From: Cololabis saira | Taxonomy: Eukaryota > Chordata > Actinopteri > Beloniformes > Belonidae | Direction: 5' to 3' | Assembly: GCF_033807715.1 (NCBI RefSeq) | Contig: NC_084587.1 | Coordinates: forward strand, 27,469,017-27,533,016 | Length of the DNA stretch: 64,000 bases | In this document: positions 35,301 to 48,700 of the stretch, piece by piece | Numbering within the stretch: the stretch's first letter is position 1 | How the letters are laid out: each line of letters opens with the position of its first letter | Position numbers and translations under genes: made by a program | The notes under the pieces: generated by a model | The model's input: the letters and a program-made list of their open reading frames with translations, nothing else | Database searches by the model: none | Told to the model about the DNA's origin: nothing

Positions 35301-38300
35301 CGCCTGTGAATTACACAGTATCAATTAAACATAATTAGCAGATCGAAACTGCAGGGGGACGGGGGTGCTCGGGGAAAGCTGTCAACCCATCTCCTCCTCG
35401 CTCTGGCCTCGGCTCCCTCTGGGTGTTGCCTTGGAGTCCCATGGCAGACAGATGGTGTAGATAGCCCACTGCAAGGGGTCATGTCAGCAGGCCGGGACTC
35501 TAGGACTGGCTGTCATAAGCTGAATACCCTCTGAGGCAACAGACAGAGCGGCAGAAGCAGATCAGGGCATATTATTAAGGAACAGTTTGTTGCCCTCTAC
35601 TTCTTCCCCCACCTTCTCTTCTATCCCTAGAATAAAAATCTCCACCTGTTGAGGTTCTCTATCCTCCCCCATCAGATGCAGCGCCTCCAAGGCCTGGAGT
35701 GAAAGAAACACATTGCATAATGTGGACATAAAAGAGAAGAAGAAAGAGGACACTAGAATGATAATAGGCTATTTCTTTGGGGGAGGGGGGTCATCTAAAT
35801 CTAAATAAAAGCGCTCTGCTTTCATATCATCCTGCGCATCATATCCCCAGCTGTCCATTAGAGGCATCCTGTTGGGACAGTCCAGACACCCCGTTGGCAA
35901 TGTTTAGAATGAACAATGACTTTCATTGAGTCTTTTGAGTACAAATTAGCCCAAATGCAATCTGGCTGGTATTGTTTTACTCTATATTTAGATGTACAGC
36001 TGCTGCCAGGGAAATAAAAAATTGTTTTTCCAAACATTCATAAATATGGTCTAAAAAGGTATTTTTCACTAACAACATTTAAGGATATGCATGCCTACAA
36101 ACAACCCTACAGTCATTTATGGGACATGACCTTTCTCTTGGTTCTTAATGTGCAAAGACTTAAGGATTTCTCCCTCTCTCTATTTAGTATGCAGTTATCT
36201 GGTTCACACCAGAATATGAGTGAGCTCTACCCTCGCCTTGTAAGAACTTAGGCGGCAGACAACCACAGTTTCAAAGCCCTAAACGCTCCTTTTGCAGTAA
36301 CTGGTTTGTAACAGCTGGTCCCAATGCTTCTTTAAACCAAACCCCTTGGAATAGAAGTTCTGTTGTGCTGCAAGAGAAATGAATAAATAAATAACACAGG
36401 ACGAATGTGCACACAGCTCAAGTTCGAATCTGCTTCCCAGCAGCAAAAAATATCCCAACGAGCTGCCTTTGGCTCTCTTATTAAATTTGAGAAGTGTACT
36501 GCTAATAGCTCATACCAAAGTGTGATTATAGAATATTTGTGTGGGACATTACCTCTCGTTAGTGTGTCAACGGCGTGTTATTTTGTTATTGCCTTGTTTA
36601 ATTACTCTAGACTCATTCCAAAATTATTGTACGGCTAATAGTCCAAGCCCAGTGCTCTAAAATCCTTTGAATGAATCAGAGGAGAGGGAAAGGTCCAATT
36701 AAAACACCTCGAACTACAAAAACTATAAAACAAGCACACAAATAAACTGATGAACAAAGATAATAATCATAAATTAATTACCGGAAGAGAATACTTGTCT
36801 ACAAGGTCTGTGACAATGAAAGACAAAAAAAAAAAGAATCTATTTGATTATATAATTTTTGTATCCATGGTAACTGACTTTTCAGTGTCACATTTTTTTT
36901 TTGTCAAGCTAGAGGCACAACCCTCGACACATATGGCTTGTGGTATTTCAAAGCTGGACTCCTAAAGTGTCCTTTATAAATGACTGGTTGCATCAACTGC
37001 TACAGGATGCCAGCCGGTTGTTCAAACTGATGTGAACCAGCTTCCATTGATCACATCCATCCAGCACAAGCTGCTGTACCGCAGCCTGCTCACTGCTGAT
37101 GTCGAACTAATGTGGAAATCCCTTTGAGCGCACCCCGCTAATTACAGCTGCTGCAGAGCTAACTGAAGCTCACACCATGAAAGACTGCAGCCATCAACTT
37201 TGCTTAAAAGTCTTTTTAGTAAAAAAAATAAAATAAATAAATAAAAACCGCATTGTTACCATGACAACCAAACCTAAAGTCACACTTTGTGTTGTATTTT
37301 TATTATCCATCCGTGTATTTTCTTTCCTTTTTTTTCAGTGCATACTGTAGTATCATGGACTTTTTACATGTTCAAGTAGAGTCAAGATGTCATTCAGTAA
37401 TTATTCAGCCAAGCTCAAAGCATGGTCTGCTGTGACACTTCCGGTATAGCCGGACAGATTCGCTAAGATGCACTAGCAGCTTCACAGCAGAGTAAACTAC
37501 AGATTATCTGACAATCATGAGGATGTTCATTGTCAGGCAATAACAATAGGAATGTAAAAAAAGTATGATTCACTTCTGAAATGCAGCTGGAACTGAGCGG
37601 TTGGTAAAGAAAGTAGGTGGGCTGCGTTCAGCTTAATGACTGCACAAAGAGCTCAGCTGAGATGAAAGCCTATAGGACAAATTTGTCTTTCATCTGGTGA
37701 CTGTTCTTCATATTCTTCACAGACAAGGCAACGCCATGGCATAGATATTGCATTGTAGCTACAGTACGTGGCTTTATATAGACCCAGGAAATGAATCATG
37801 TTGTCAATAAATGGTATTAGAATAAACTGTTTTTTTCCCCCAAGGTTTTCTATCTGGAGAAGAGCACTGCGAGGTCTTGTATTTACTTAGTTACAGGCAT
37901 TTTCTTTCTCTACTCTTTGTTTCCTTTTTTCCCTCTTACACTCTCTACCCTCTCCACCCTCTCTTTGCTCTGACGCCCACAGAGAGTGGGTGACCTGGAA
38001 TGAGCTCTCCCACAGACAACTCTGTTTCCAGCCAGAGAGGGGCGGTATGCTGTGCTCACACGTCAGGCAAGCTCTGAGCTAATCCCTCAACAGTCTTCCT
38101 TGGCAGAATCATCAACCATGTAAATTCATGGCCACATTTGAAAAACACTGGTCTAAAAATTGATGGGTGATTACTTGCTGTCATGGTGCTGATCATAGTG
38201 AAAAGTTAATGAGCGCAAGAAGCAAATCAATTACATGGTAGTGATGCAGCCCTGTCATTTTCACTTGACTTTAGCAGCAATTATCCGTAGCTTCAAAAGG

Positions 38301-38399
38301 TCAGTCAATAATTTAATAATTAGTTGAAGTAAGGAATTTGAAAGTTTTTAAGCTGAAGTAACCAGTGTCTGAAATCCTTTTCATAACATAAAAACAGCC

Positions 38400-38437
<38 letters not shown>

Positions 38438-41400
38438 TAAATGACATTTCCTCTTTATGAATAAACTTCTTCTAAAGAAATTTGAGTTGTGTTGTAGAGT
38501 ACCGGTCTAATTCAACAATTGTGAAAAAATGTGTGAATATATTTTAAAACAAGCAAAATAATATGAGAGTTAATCTCAATTCAATTTGCCTACAAAAAGT
38601 GAAAATTACATGAAAACTGCAAATCCATGAAATGGTGTGAACTTTGAGGGGGGGTTAAAAATAAAAGAGAAAAGTTTCAGTTAAAATGTGAATTTAAATA
38701 TTTTCTTTCTTGTTATGTCAAGTATATATTAAGATTGACAACTGCCTTGCATATAAAATATGAAACAGCTTCTGAACAGAAACAGATCGCCAGTCAGATG
38801 ATACCCTTTTGAATAGATTTATTTTGTTTTAAAGTTAGTTAAGTTGAAGCAGCATAAATTATTTTTTTTCACAATAAAAATATGAAGTTTGATTTCATTA
38901 TTTGATTACTTATAAGAAGCGTTGTCTAGCTTTTGTGGTGTCCAATCCCCACAATCAGGAAAAAGTAACTTTGGACTCCTATCTCGGTTGTCTCTTGCAA
39001 CAACAGTGTGTACAGCTCCAGATGCCATTTTCTATGTTCATTTAATTGAAGAGTGTTGTTTTTATTGCAGGGTACAGTTTTTTATATACTGTACATATGT
39101 TTATAAATTGAATTGAAATATTACTTCTAATTGACTTTATTTCCTACATTTCTTTGTGCCGATGTGTGTATCTACATTGGCTATTTACTGTCAGGAGTCA
39201 ATTTAAGGTGAAGATAGACATTAGCAACATATACCGTCTGCATGTATGTTACTTACACTACTATCATGTTCAAAATAAGGACTTTTGAATTGAATAGAAT
39301 TGAATTGAATTGAATTGAATTGAATTGAATTGAATTGAATTGAATTGAATTGAATTGAATTGAATTGAATTGAATTGAATTGAATTGAATTGAATTGAAT
39401 TGAATACTGAAGTACTCATGTTTTCTTTATATCATGCCGTTCCAATGAAGACCTGACTTTTATTTGTCAAAGCAGTTGCAGCTTCTAATAAAAGCAGTGG
39501 TGTGTAGGTCACAGTCCGTTTCTGCTGACAAACAGGTTAGAGTGTAGGTAAGTAGTAATTATTTGGTGTAAGTGGGAAAACATTGTATAATAACCTTTCA
39601 TTATATTGTAATTCATGTGGACTGAGAACACCCCTGAGTTGTTCTACTCCTTCTTGCTCTGTTTTCAGGCTTTGGAAAACTCTAGTCACAATGGAAGACT
39701 ATGGCCGAACACAGGTCTTTTCAGAGGGAGCATTTTCATTTTGCTTTCCCTAAACTTGCAGCTGCACCTACGCAAGTGTAAAATTTCCTCAGATGGTAGA
39801 GGTCTTGATTCAATATTTGAGAAATTCATTATGAAATGTTGCCATTTCAGCACTGGCAACAACTGCCTACACTGCAGCATGTTGCAAAAAGGTCTAAAAA
39901 TAGTGGGATGGACTCAAAAGCAGCCTGACAAGAGACTCATTAAATCCTGCATTAGTATTATTAAAACATACAAATACAACTAGTAATATCCAATAAGCTT
40001 CGTTTTTTGAGTTGAGTCTTGGTATTGACCGGTCAGGTGCTATTTTAATTCTTTTGTAATGTCTAAATATGTTAGTGTTTGGTATAGTGAAAGTACATTT
40101 ACAGTGACAGAAGGAAATGACTTGCTTTCTAAAAATGTCGCAGGAAGTTTAACCTTCTGCTAACAGTACCTAAAGGCACAGAGCTGGATTTAATTCATTT
40201 TCATGTTTATGTAGTGTATCAACAGTGTGAATATTCTCATGCTCGTGTGATATGAAAAGACTAAAGACAGAAAGATAGGAGACCTGCAAGAGGAATGCTC
40301 ATAATTATAATTTTTGACCTTTTCCAAGATCTACAGCTACCACAGTTTTAATTTGCACTTTAAGCATGAGGCTACACTGGTACACAATATGAAAGCTTGG
40401 AAAGCTGCAGAACTATAGAAAATCCTGTAAAATCTGTTGAATTTCTACACCGGTTATACAAAAAGCACTGTAACCAAGAAGGTTGTGCACCTGAGCATTT
40501 CAATGTTGCAGCCCATACCCATATCAAACTAATCGATCCGCTCCACGAACAATTTGTAATAGCTCATCTTAAGGTTGTTACATTTTATGGCTTTTATATT
40601 TTCAGCATAGCTGAAGGGTGCATTGAATATATGATGACAATACCTGACTGATAAAAGCTTTACTGTGGGATTTAAACAGTGTTCCATTTCTAAGAAAAGT
40701 TGCTTGAAAAGGATTAAAAATCTGACTAAAGACTTAAGATTTGTCTGTATTTATTAGCTGTTCAAGGTGTAAAAAAAAAAAAAAAAAAAGAAAAGAAAGA
40801 AAAAGTAGGTCCACTGGAGAAGTACAGGAGAAGCCTGATTGTTAACAGACAGGATCTGGGTGTGTGAGATGAAGCCAGAAACGAATGCAGACCTGCTAAT
40901 GTTTACTGCTGAACTGTCCCACTTCAGTGATGTATTTTTAGGCCCCCTTGAACACTTAAAAGCTACGAGCACACTTGTCTCTCCTGTTTTCCATTCCCAA
41001 TGAGAAATGAAAAAAAGCCCATGTAATGATTTGAATTAGAGAAGCAGTTTAAAAGTAAAACATCGAGTAGCAATGCTTTATCTGGTGATGTCTTTCACAT
41101 TATGGCAATGAGTCCAATAATCGGACAATAACACAAGCTTCCAGCTTAACCGTTAGCCAATTGCTGATTGAGTTTTAAGCTTGATGGTTTGATGCAGGGA
41201 TCAGAATAATGGGTTAATAAAGAGAGCACTGTCAGTTGCTTCTCTGGAGGCTAGACTGTTGACTCATTTGTTTGGATGGCAAAACCAAATAGACCACCTC
41301 TCCTGAAATAATTTTTTTTTAAATTACAAAATAGCTGTTCATGTTAAAATAACAGTTTCAACTTTTTTCATAAATAATTGATTACTTTTTTTTAGGAAGT

Positions 41401-41639
41401 ATCACCTAGCTGTCATAGTGTGCAATCCATGCTGTTGGCAAAGATACATGTAAAGTATTTTTTACGTGAGCGAGAGACAACCAGAACTCAAATCCCAGAT
41501 GTCTTGTAGTCAAAATGTACCATTTTACAGCATTGTAAATTGTTTCATTGTTGTTCTCACATCATCGACTATCACATGAAACTATGGAAACAATCACACA
41601 GAGCTACAGCGGACATTATGGCAAAGGCAACTAAAAGGT
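35301..41639. other. Presumed upstream intergenic DNA, no supported gene
   Basis: Contains a 29-A run (38406-38434), a pentanucleotide tract (39284-39405), an A-rich run (40770-40806) and otherwise unique-looking AT-rich DNA. Two splice-site-flanked short stretches (minus strand near 35659-35706, plus strand 39669-39714) are too weak to call as exons. Confidence 0.55.
39284..39405. repeat. (TTGAA)n pentanucleotide microsatellite
   Basis: About 24 TTGAA units with one early TAGAA variant. Arrays of this kind often form the tail of fish LINE/SINE copies, but I cannot identify a LINE body immediately before it. Confidence 0.97.
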
Positions 41640-41643
41640 TTAA

Positions 41644-42844
41644 AGGGGACATATTATGGCATTTAATGTATATTTTAAACAGGCCTTGAATGTCTTAAAA
41701 ACAATCTAAAGCTTGGTTTTTCTACATAAATCAGAAATTCAGTCTCTGGGCCATGTTTTTATTTTTTCCGCTTCTAAAGCCTTTTTCTGTGATTCATTTT
41801 CAGGGCGAGGGGGGCTATGATAATGAGGCTCTGCGCTGATTGGCTGCTTGAATAACGTGTAGGAGGGGAGGAGACAAAGCGTCGCTCCGGGCAGAAGAGC
41901 AGCGGCTGCGTAGCAAAGCGTGTCCACAGTTCTGCGTTAAATCGACACGTACCCTACGCCGTAGGCTCTGCGTTGGTGTAACGCAGAACCATAAATCAGC
42001 CTTTAGTCACCTCGTCTTCAAACAGGAAGATTGAATTTAATTCTAAACAGTTACACCACAGTTATTTACTCCGATTCCTCATCATTTCACTTCTTATGTT
42101 ACAAGACAAATGAATCATGTTAACTGTAAAAAAATCACAACACTGAATTTTCACAAATGGCAACTTTATTATTAAAATATATAAATAAAATGTATGCACT
42201 ATTGCTGGCTCAAGGAAGGGCCGCGCGTCTTCTGAATGTGAACAGCTCCAAGTGCTTCAGATCTGAAACCACAGAAGAAAAATGTATTACGGTACTAATA
42301 GAGCCCCGAGCCCGGGGCTCCTCGACAGTCCGGTCCGTGAGCAGCCCCCGCAGCTCCGTATGCGGCGCCGGTGCTCCGGAGCTAAGCTAAATACTTAGCC
42401 CATGCAAAGATCATACAAATATAAATAACATTAAAAAAAAAGGAACTTACCGCTGACTCGTGTGCAGTTACCGAGTCCGTTGCTGTGGGAACTGATCCTT
42501 TTATGAGGGTAAATGTCGATGCAAAATCTCATTTCTACTCTCCCTCGCTGTTCAAACAGCCACCGCTTCTGAACAATGGCGGACGCTACGGCCGGCTGAG
42601 CTGGTTGTGGGCGTGGTTTCAGCAGCGGAGGCCGAACCTCTGCGCCTCGGGTGACGTCACCCTAGGCGCAGATTCTCATCGGCTCAAAAAAAAATCACGT
42701 GACACTGGGGGATTCTGTAAGGCGGGGGTCACAGACCTTGCAGAAATTCATGGTATTTTGTCTCCCCTGTGCTGGCAGGGTGAGGGGAGACCACTTTATA
42801 TATGTTAAAACAAGAAAAAACGTGTTTTTCATAATATGTCCCCT
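41644..42844. mobile_element. 1.2-kb TTAA-flanked element, piggyBac-type signature
   Basis: A perfect 15-bp terminal inverted repeat AGGGGACATATTATG is flanked by TTAA on both sides (41640-41643 and 42845-42848). A TTAA target duplication is the signature of piggyBac-like elements. No transposase is visible. The GC-rich interior (41800-42720) holds a fragment of the MITE family at 32975, and its frames (42157-42390, 42485-42808) have no recognisable domain. Superfamily assignment rests on TTAA alone. Confidence 0.75.
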
Positions 42845-43419
42845 TTAAGATAAAAAATGACAGAAGAAAAAACCAGTGTGAGACCAAAAAAAAGGAAATT
42901 TTGACACATTGTCATAGTTACTTAACCACCACCTCTATAAAGGGAACTACTGAGGTTAGAGGTTAGAATTTAGGTTGTTTTTTTTTTTTTGTCTTCCTGG
43001 TGGATCCTTGATGGAAGGCTGGACCAAGCGCCAACCATCTAACCTCTTGAATCCAAATCGGAAGGACGATTCGTTGCCGTTCCTCCATCGGCCGCTAGAG
43101 ATGGCTCCAAAAGCGAGTCAAACCCCATTGTTTCCTATGTTCAATTTAAGAGCAGAAATTAACATATTTGCACCCCGGTTCAAAAAACCTTTTTTGGTCT
43201 CATTCCTATGATTTCACATCCATGACAAGTCTGATGGGGGTACATTTTTCTGTACCATGTCATGAGAAAAAATATTTTTCTTAAAAGACTGATAGACAGT
43301 CAATGGTTAGCCATAACCACTTCCTCATCCGTGATTATCGCGCTATTAAGCTTACTGAAGAAATTGGCTAAACGGGACAATAATCTTTGATTTCACCATC
43401 GAATCAAACGTGTGAAACA

Positions 43420-43640
43420 GGATCTTCCATTATAAACGTTTGCCAGCAGCTCTGCAGCTGTTTCAGCAGTGATCACCTGAAATGTGGTAGCAACTGGTGA
43501 CTTTGATTGACATACAGCTGCTTTTTGGGTACCATGACTTCATGCAGTACGTAGAAAAAGAGGCTTCAAAACCATGCTTCTGAAACCAATGGGTCACGTG
43601 ACTAATACTTCATCCATTGTTTTTGAGTCTATGGGCTGGA
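43420..43640. repeat. Interspersed repeat, copy A (pair with 45497)
   Basis: Shares GAAACA-GATCTTCCA, CCAGCAGCTCTGC and CTTTGATTGACATA-type blocks, in the same order, with 45497-45720. The family is not identified. Confidence 0.55.
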
Positions 43641-45496
43641 CTGCACAATTAATGAAATCGAAAATTCTTCCACCAGAATGAGAAAAAAATAATCTTACGT
43701 TACAACTGTACTCTAGTGTTAGCTATTTGTTTCAGCTTAATAAGAAACATATTTAACTAAGTACAAATGCAACTGTCTTGTTGGCCCAACTACAAGTCAC
43801 ATTCACACATACACACCTGTTCTTAAAGCCCTTTCATAATCTGTAGAGCTCTATACAGATTTGTTTAATAAGTCTATGCAGTGCTACCTTTTATTTCTAA
43901 TTTGCTGAAGTATTGTTAGTGGCCTCACAACAAAGAAGTTCTGAACTCTAACCAGTAGGTAAAGCCGGGGATTTCATGTTGCTCTCCCTGTGCCTGCTTG
44001 TTTTTTCTCCTGGACTTCCTCCACTGTTCTCAATATTTAGGTTAATTGGTGATTCTGAACTGGCCATAGGTGAACATAATTTCTCTCTCCCCCTCTCTAT
44101 GTTAGCACTAGGAATTGCTGGGACCCTATAGGGTGAACCCTGCTTGTTGCCCAGTGTCAGCCAGATTGACTTCCGTGTAAGTTTGTTGTTGTACTTGAAT
44201 GCAACATTTCTTTCCTGAATGAGATACTGCAGCTCTGCGAGGAAATTTACCATCTGCTATATCACCTAAAAGACCACTGAGGGAGAGAGGGCTGGCTATA
44301 TTTCTCTCTCTTTCTCTCCCTGGTTCTGCTTTAGGGTTTGTTTAGACTTGTTCGATTTCCTGCTTTGCCAAATGCTTTACAACACATTTAATCTTTATCA
44401 AAGGATAAATTAGTTTAAAGCTGACTTCACGTTAAACGCATGATGCATGTTGTGTGCACATTGCTTAACTGCTGTGTTCCTATTGCCTGTGTGTGTCCAT
44501 CACCAGCCCTTCTGTTGTTACAGTTCAGCAACCTTTTTACACAATAATGCTCTCAGTAATTGTCATAAATACACACAGTTTTGTGCAATCCATGATTGAT
44601 GCAATTTGAAAAATGTACGTGAAACTTCAGACTGGGCGAACACAATAATTACATGAGACCAATAATTGGGATAGAAATGAACGTAAGTTTTTAGCATCTG
44701 TGACATATTGCCTGGACACCAAAACGACAGTGGAAAGAGTATTGCAGCTCATGCAAGAGAATTGCTTTCATGTTGCTTGCCTCAAGTGTGAAAAATAGGT
44801 AACACGCTGAAAGTGGCAAGTGGCTGGCGAAAGGCTCCAGCCACAGCTCAGACATGGCTGTTACCTAGTCAGCATGGTCGCTCTAATCAGTTAGCATGAG
44901 AACTAAAATAACGTTTAAAAAAAGATCAGATTCCTCACAAATAAAGCACATGCCATGCCGCTGGCGTGGAGCAAATATCAATTTGCTTTGTCATCTGGGT
45001 TCTTTATATGAATTCAGGAGATACCCGGTAAAAGACATACAGGTTGTGTCACACTCTGATCCGACAGCTTCTATGATTTTGTTGATTCAGTTACAAACTT
45101 CCAGAGCTGTGCTATATGTCAGGATAAATGTGTTTAAACTCTGTATGGGGCTGTCTTCACCAATGCAGAGTTCACACGTGAACGTTTGAAATGTATAAAG
45201 TAGTCAAGGGCTTCTGTTCTGCACATACAGTGAGGAAACTGTGGTTTTTATTCAATTTTAGGAGAGAACTATACTTGATCTAAAGATTATTGAATTTTAC
45301 CCTTTTCTGCCTTTGGTCTTGTTGTGTTCATATTTGAATCAAAGAGCACTTTGAAGAAGACTTAAAATCACCTTTTCAAGGGGTATTTGATGTTTTCTTT
45401 TATTTGGTTGGCAACATTCATAGTTCTTTTGAACTAAGGACCAAGTGCCAACAAACTTACGCCCAATGCAGGGGTCATTTCTTATTCTACCAAACC

Positions 45497-45720
45497 AAAA
45501 CAACATCGGAAACAAGATATTCCACAGTAAACGACGGCCAGCAGCTCTGCGGCTCATTCAGTGTGGATCTGCTGAAGGAGCTGGTACTATAGCTAACTTT
45601 GACTGATATAAAGCGCTACAGTTTGTTTTGTGTGCAACATGGATTATGAGGGAAAAAAAGGTTTGAAAACTTCTCTTCCAAAAAGATAGGTGATGTCATG
45701 AATGGGATGTCACTCCTTTT
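45497..45720. repeat. Interspersed repeat, copy B (pair with 43420)
   Basis: The diverged partner of the copy at 43420, in the same orientation; GGCCAGCAGCTCTGCGGC is the best-kept block. Confidence 0.55.
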
Positions 45721-48700
45721 CCTTGGCATTACAGTCCACAGCCAGCAACAAATTCTTCATGTCTCTGGTCACTGACTCTTTTTTTCAGTAGGCTACAAAC
45801 TGAATAACATGGTGACATTTTTTTTTCTGCAGCATCTTTAGGTTGCTTGTCACTTGGCTAGTTGTTTTTGGCAGGACATTCTGGCAGCATGTCTGAATGC
45901 TGCAGTCAGACGGCCCACCGGGCTGTTTCTCACCATCCTCATGATAGAATGATTTCATTCTGTGCATTTAATATGCAGCCGTCTTTGTGCAACCGTTCCA
46001 CCTGTCGGCACTGCAGATTCACACAGCACTCATTTCGCCCCTGTTCCCTGCTACTACCATCTAAGGTGTAACACCGTTTGCTTTCTCCCGCAGAGAATTT
46101 TCAAATATTCGATTTGTGTTGTGTGAGTGGTTACGCCTCTTTCTCACATGTTTTGTTGACAAATCGTGGTTTTAGAGACCACTTGGGTGACCAAGTTGCA
46201 GCAGTGTGTGACCCTCCATCAGCCATCAGTATCATAATCTGATCCACAAAATAACCTCAAAACCATCTATGACGGAAAAGCAAGTCAAGTAATCTGAAGG
46301 ACCTGGCATTCAGCCAACACTGAAATTTGTGTTGTCTGAAAGTGGCCTCACAGTGGAAAACAGATTGACCACAGGAATGAGCGAAAGGTAAGCGATTTGT
46401 ACACAATTTCAACAGTTTATAAACTCACAACTCCACACCAGTCAGTTTGAACAAACAAAGCCTCTGAATTAAGATGGATCCTTTTGTTTTCAAGAACCAG
46501 GAAAAAGAAGTCCAGTTTCCTTTCACTCAAGGGATTGAGTATTGTCAGAGCAATTGCAGCTAGTCGAGTGACAACACAGAAAATTTACTGGGACATTTTA
46601 CTCAGTTCCATTAACCTCAAACTGCCTATCCTTAATCCCAACCCTGACCATTACCCTTTTGCATAATCCTAATTCAATTCACAGTATAGCCACCATAGCC
46701 GTAACCCCAACAAGGATCCCAGCAATGTCATTCCATCTCTCTAGTTCCAGCAAGGTCAGGGATTTTACCCGGAAAGGCCTTAATGAGGTAATGAAAGCAA
46801 GAAATGTGCAGACAAATACACATTGACACAAAGACCTTTGTAAAGTGAAGCTGCAGTATTTTTATGGCACATACGGTCTGCTCGGTGTGACCAGTGAAGG
46901 CCACATTAACATCACCCCAGTGGGACTATTTCTTTCAGTGTTTTGCTGTGTAATGTATGACTTTTTGCACCTCAATACCCCCTGGCCAGCATAGGTCACA
47001 GATAACAGTAATACCATGAGAACAACACAAACATGCAATATACTTCTCAGTAATGTCAGCGTGGGCTTTCAGTGGTAAGATTGAAACCAGCAGCTGTTAA
47101 TCTGAAATATACGTGATATTTTATTTATATTTTTTTGACAGCATGTGTTTTGGCACACTGTCAAGTGGTATATAAAAATGTGAGGGAGCGCAAAGCTTGT
47201 AGTCCAATTTGGGATCACAGCAGCTGTTTACAATGAAGCTGCCCTCATCCAATTTTTAACAATGTTACAAATGCTCAAAGACCCTTGCGCTATGGTCGGT
47301 TGAAAAAAAAATCTCTCAGATGTTCAGTGTAGATTATGTGTGGTCCTTTGAAGGACTGGCAGTCATTGATCATAAAGATCTTACTAGAAATCTGACAACC
47401 CACCTTCTCATCGACAGGGGGCCTCCTTTAAAATTGGCATTACCCAAAATTGACTGGATATTTAGTGTGCAGTGGAGCAGATTTAATCTCAAAACAGTGA
47501 TTATCGGTAAAAAATCCCTCACGCTGTCACTGGATAACTGCTCCTGTTGCTCATGCTGACACACATGCAGAATATAAGAAGCAGTTAAGCAATTAGTCAG
47601 CTTGAATTCACATGTGATACAGCAACATACAGTATGCTGAAATGTATATGAGTGAAGAGCGAACAAGTGCATGTGTCACACGTAAATCGAGTGAACTCAC
47701 TGCAGCTGTTTCTTGATCTTATTTCTGACTTTCTCCAGCTGTTCCTTGAAGCGGCACATCATCATTTATGTCTTTCCCGCGGAGGTTGGAGGTGTGGGGC
47801 TTGAGTGGGAAGCAGAAAGAGTGTGCACAGATTTCCAAAATATTTATGCAGAAGAATTATGTGCCAACTTTATGTGAGTGTGTGTGTGGGGGGATAGGTT
47901 GGGTGATGTGAGAATTCGTTTTTTTTAAAACACACAACCTCGTTCATTTCCTCTCGGCAACCTGGTTGTGATAGTTACTGCTTGTGGGTTCTGCATCTGT
48001 AAAACAGCTCGGGGGTGTGGGTGGGCTGACCATCACGAGGGGCTAACTAGATCCTTAAGGCCAGCAAAGATCTTAAGAAGCCCTGCAGCCTCCCCACTCA
48101 GGGACAGAGCAGATCACCAGATGTGAGTGTGGGGTTATTAAACACCTTTAATCAAAAGGATATCTGAGCAAATGTCACGAAACCATGAAATAATTAGGAG
48201 TTGTTCATTCACAATATTATTGAGTAGTTTGATATGTTTAAAAGTGATCTTTAAAGGGATTATTTTCCTGTGGGAAGGTTTAAATGGAGACTCCTCTCTT
48301 AACCTCTGCCATAATCAAGCTGATAGCTCATTAAGGAGTGGAACAAATTACGTGCAGTTCTTTTAAGGTTTTTTTTTTTTTTAACTTATGCACCAGACTG
48401 TAAAAAATTATCTGCTTAGAATTTGGTAAATTGATCTATTTTATCCATAGTTTTTTGTATTCATACAGACCCTGATTTCTTTTTTCTTTTTTCTTTTATT
48501 GATTTTATGGAATTTTCAATGCTTTTTCCAGTTTCCTTTGCAGGGATATGATGTCTGGCTCAATTTTCTGGTCTCAGACTAATGATTTTTTTCCATTTGC
48601 ATAACATTCAGCCAGCTCATTCTGTTTCTAGATGATATTCACATTTTTTCGCATGTGCATATAGGCATTTTTCACCACAGACATTTTGGCTCCTCAGATT

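Noticed and set aside
35562..35753. Minus-strand frame with an acceptor-like CTTTCACTCCAG before GCCTTGGAGGCG
   Set aside because: It could be a 5' exon of grin2a, but the peptide is unfamiliar and there is no independent support, so I did not call it.
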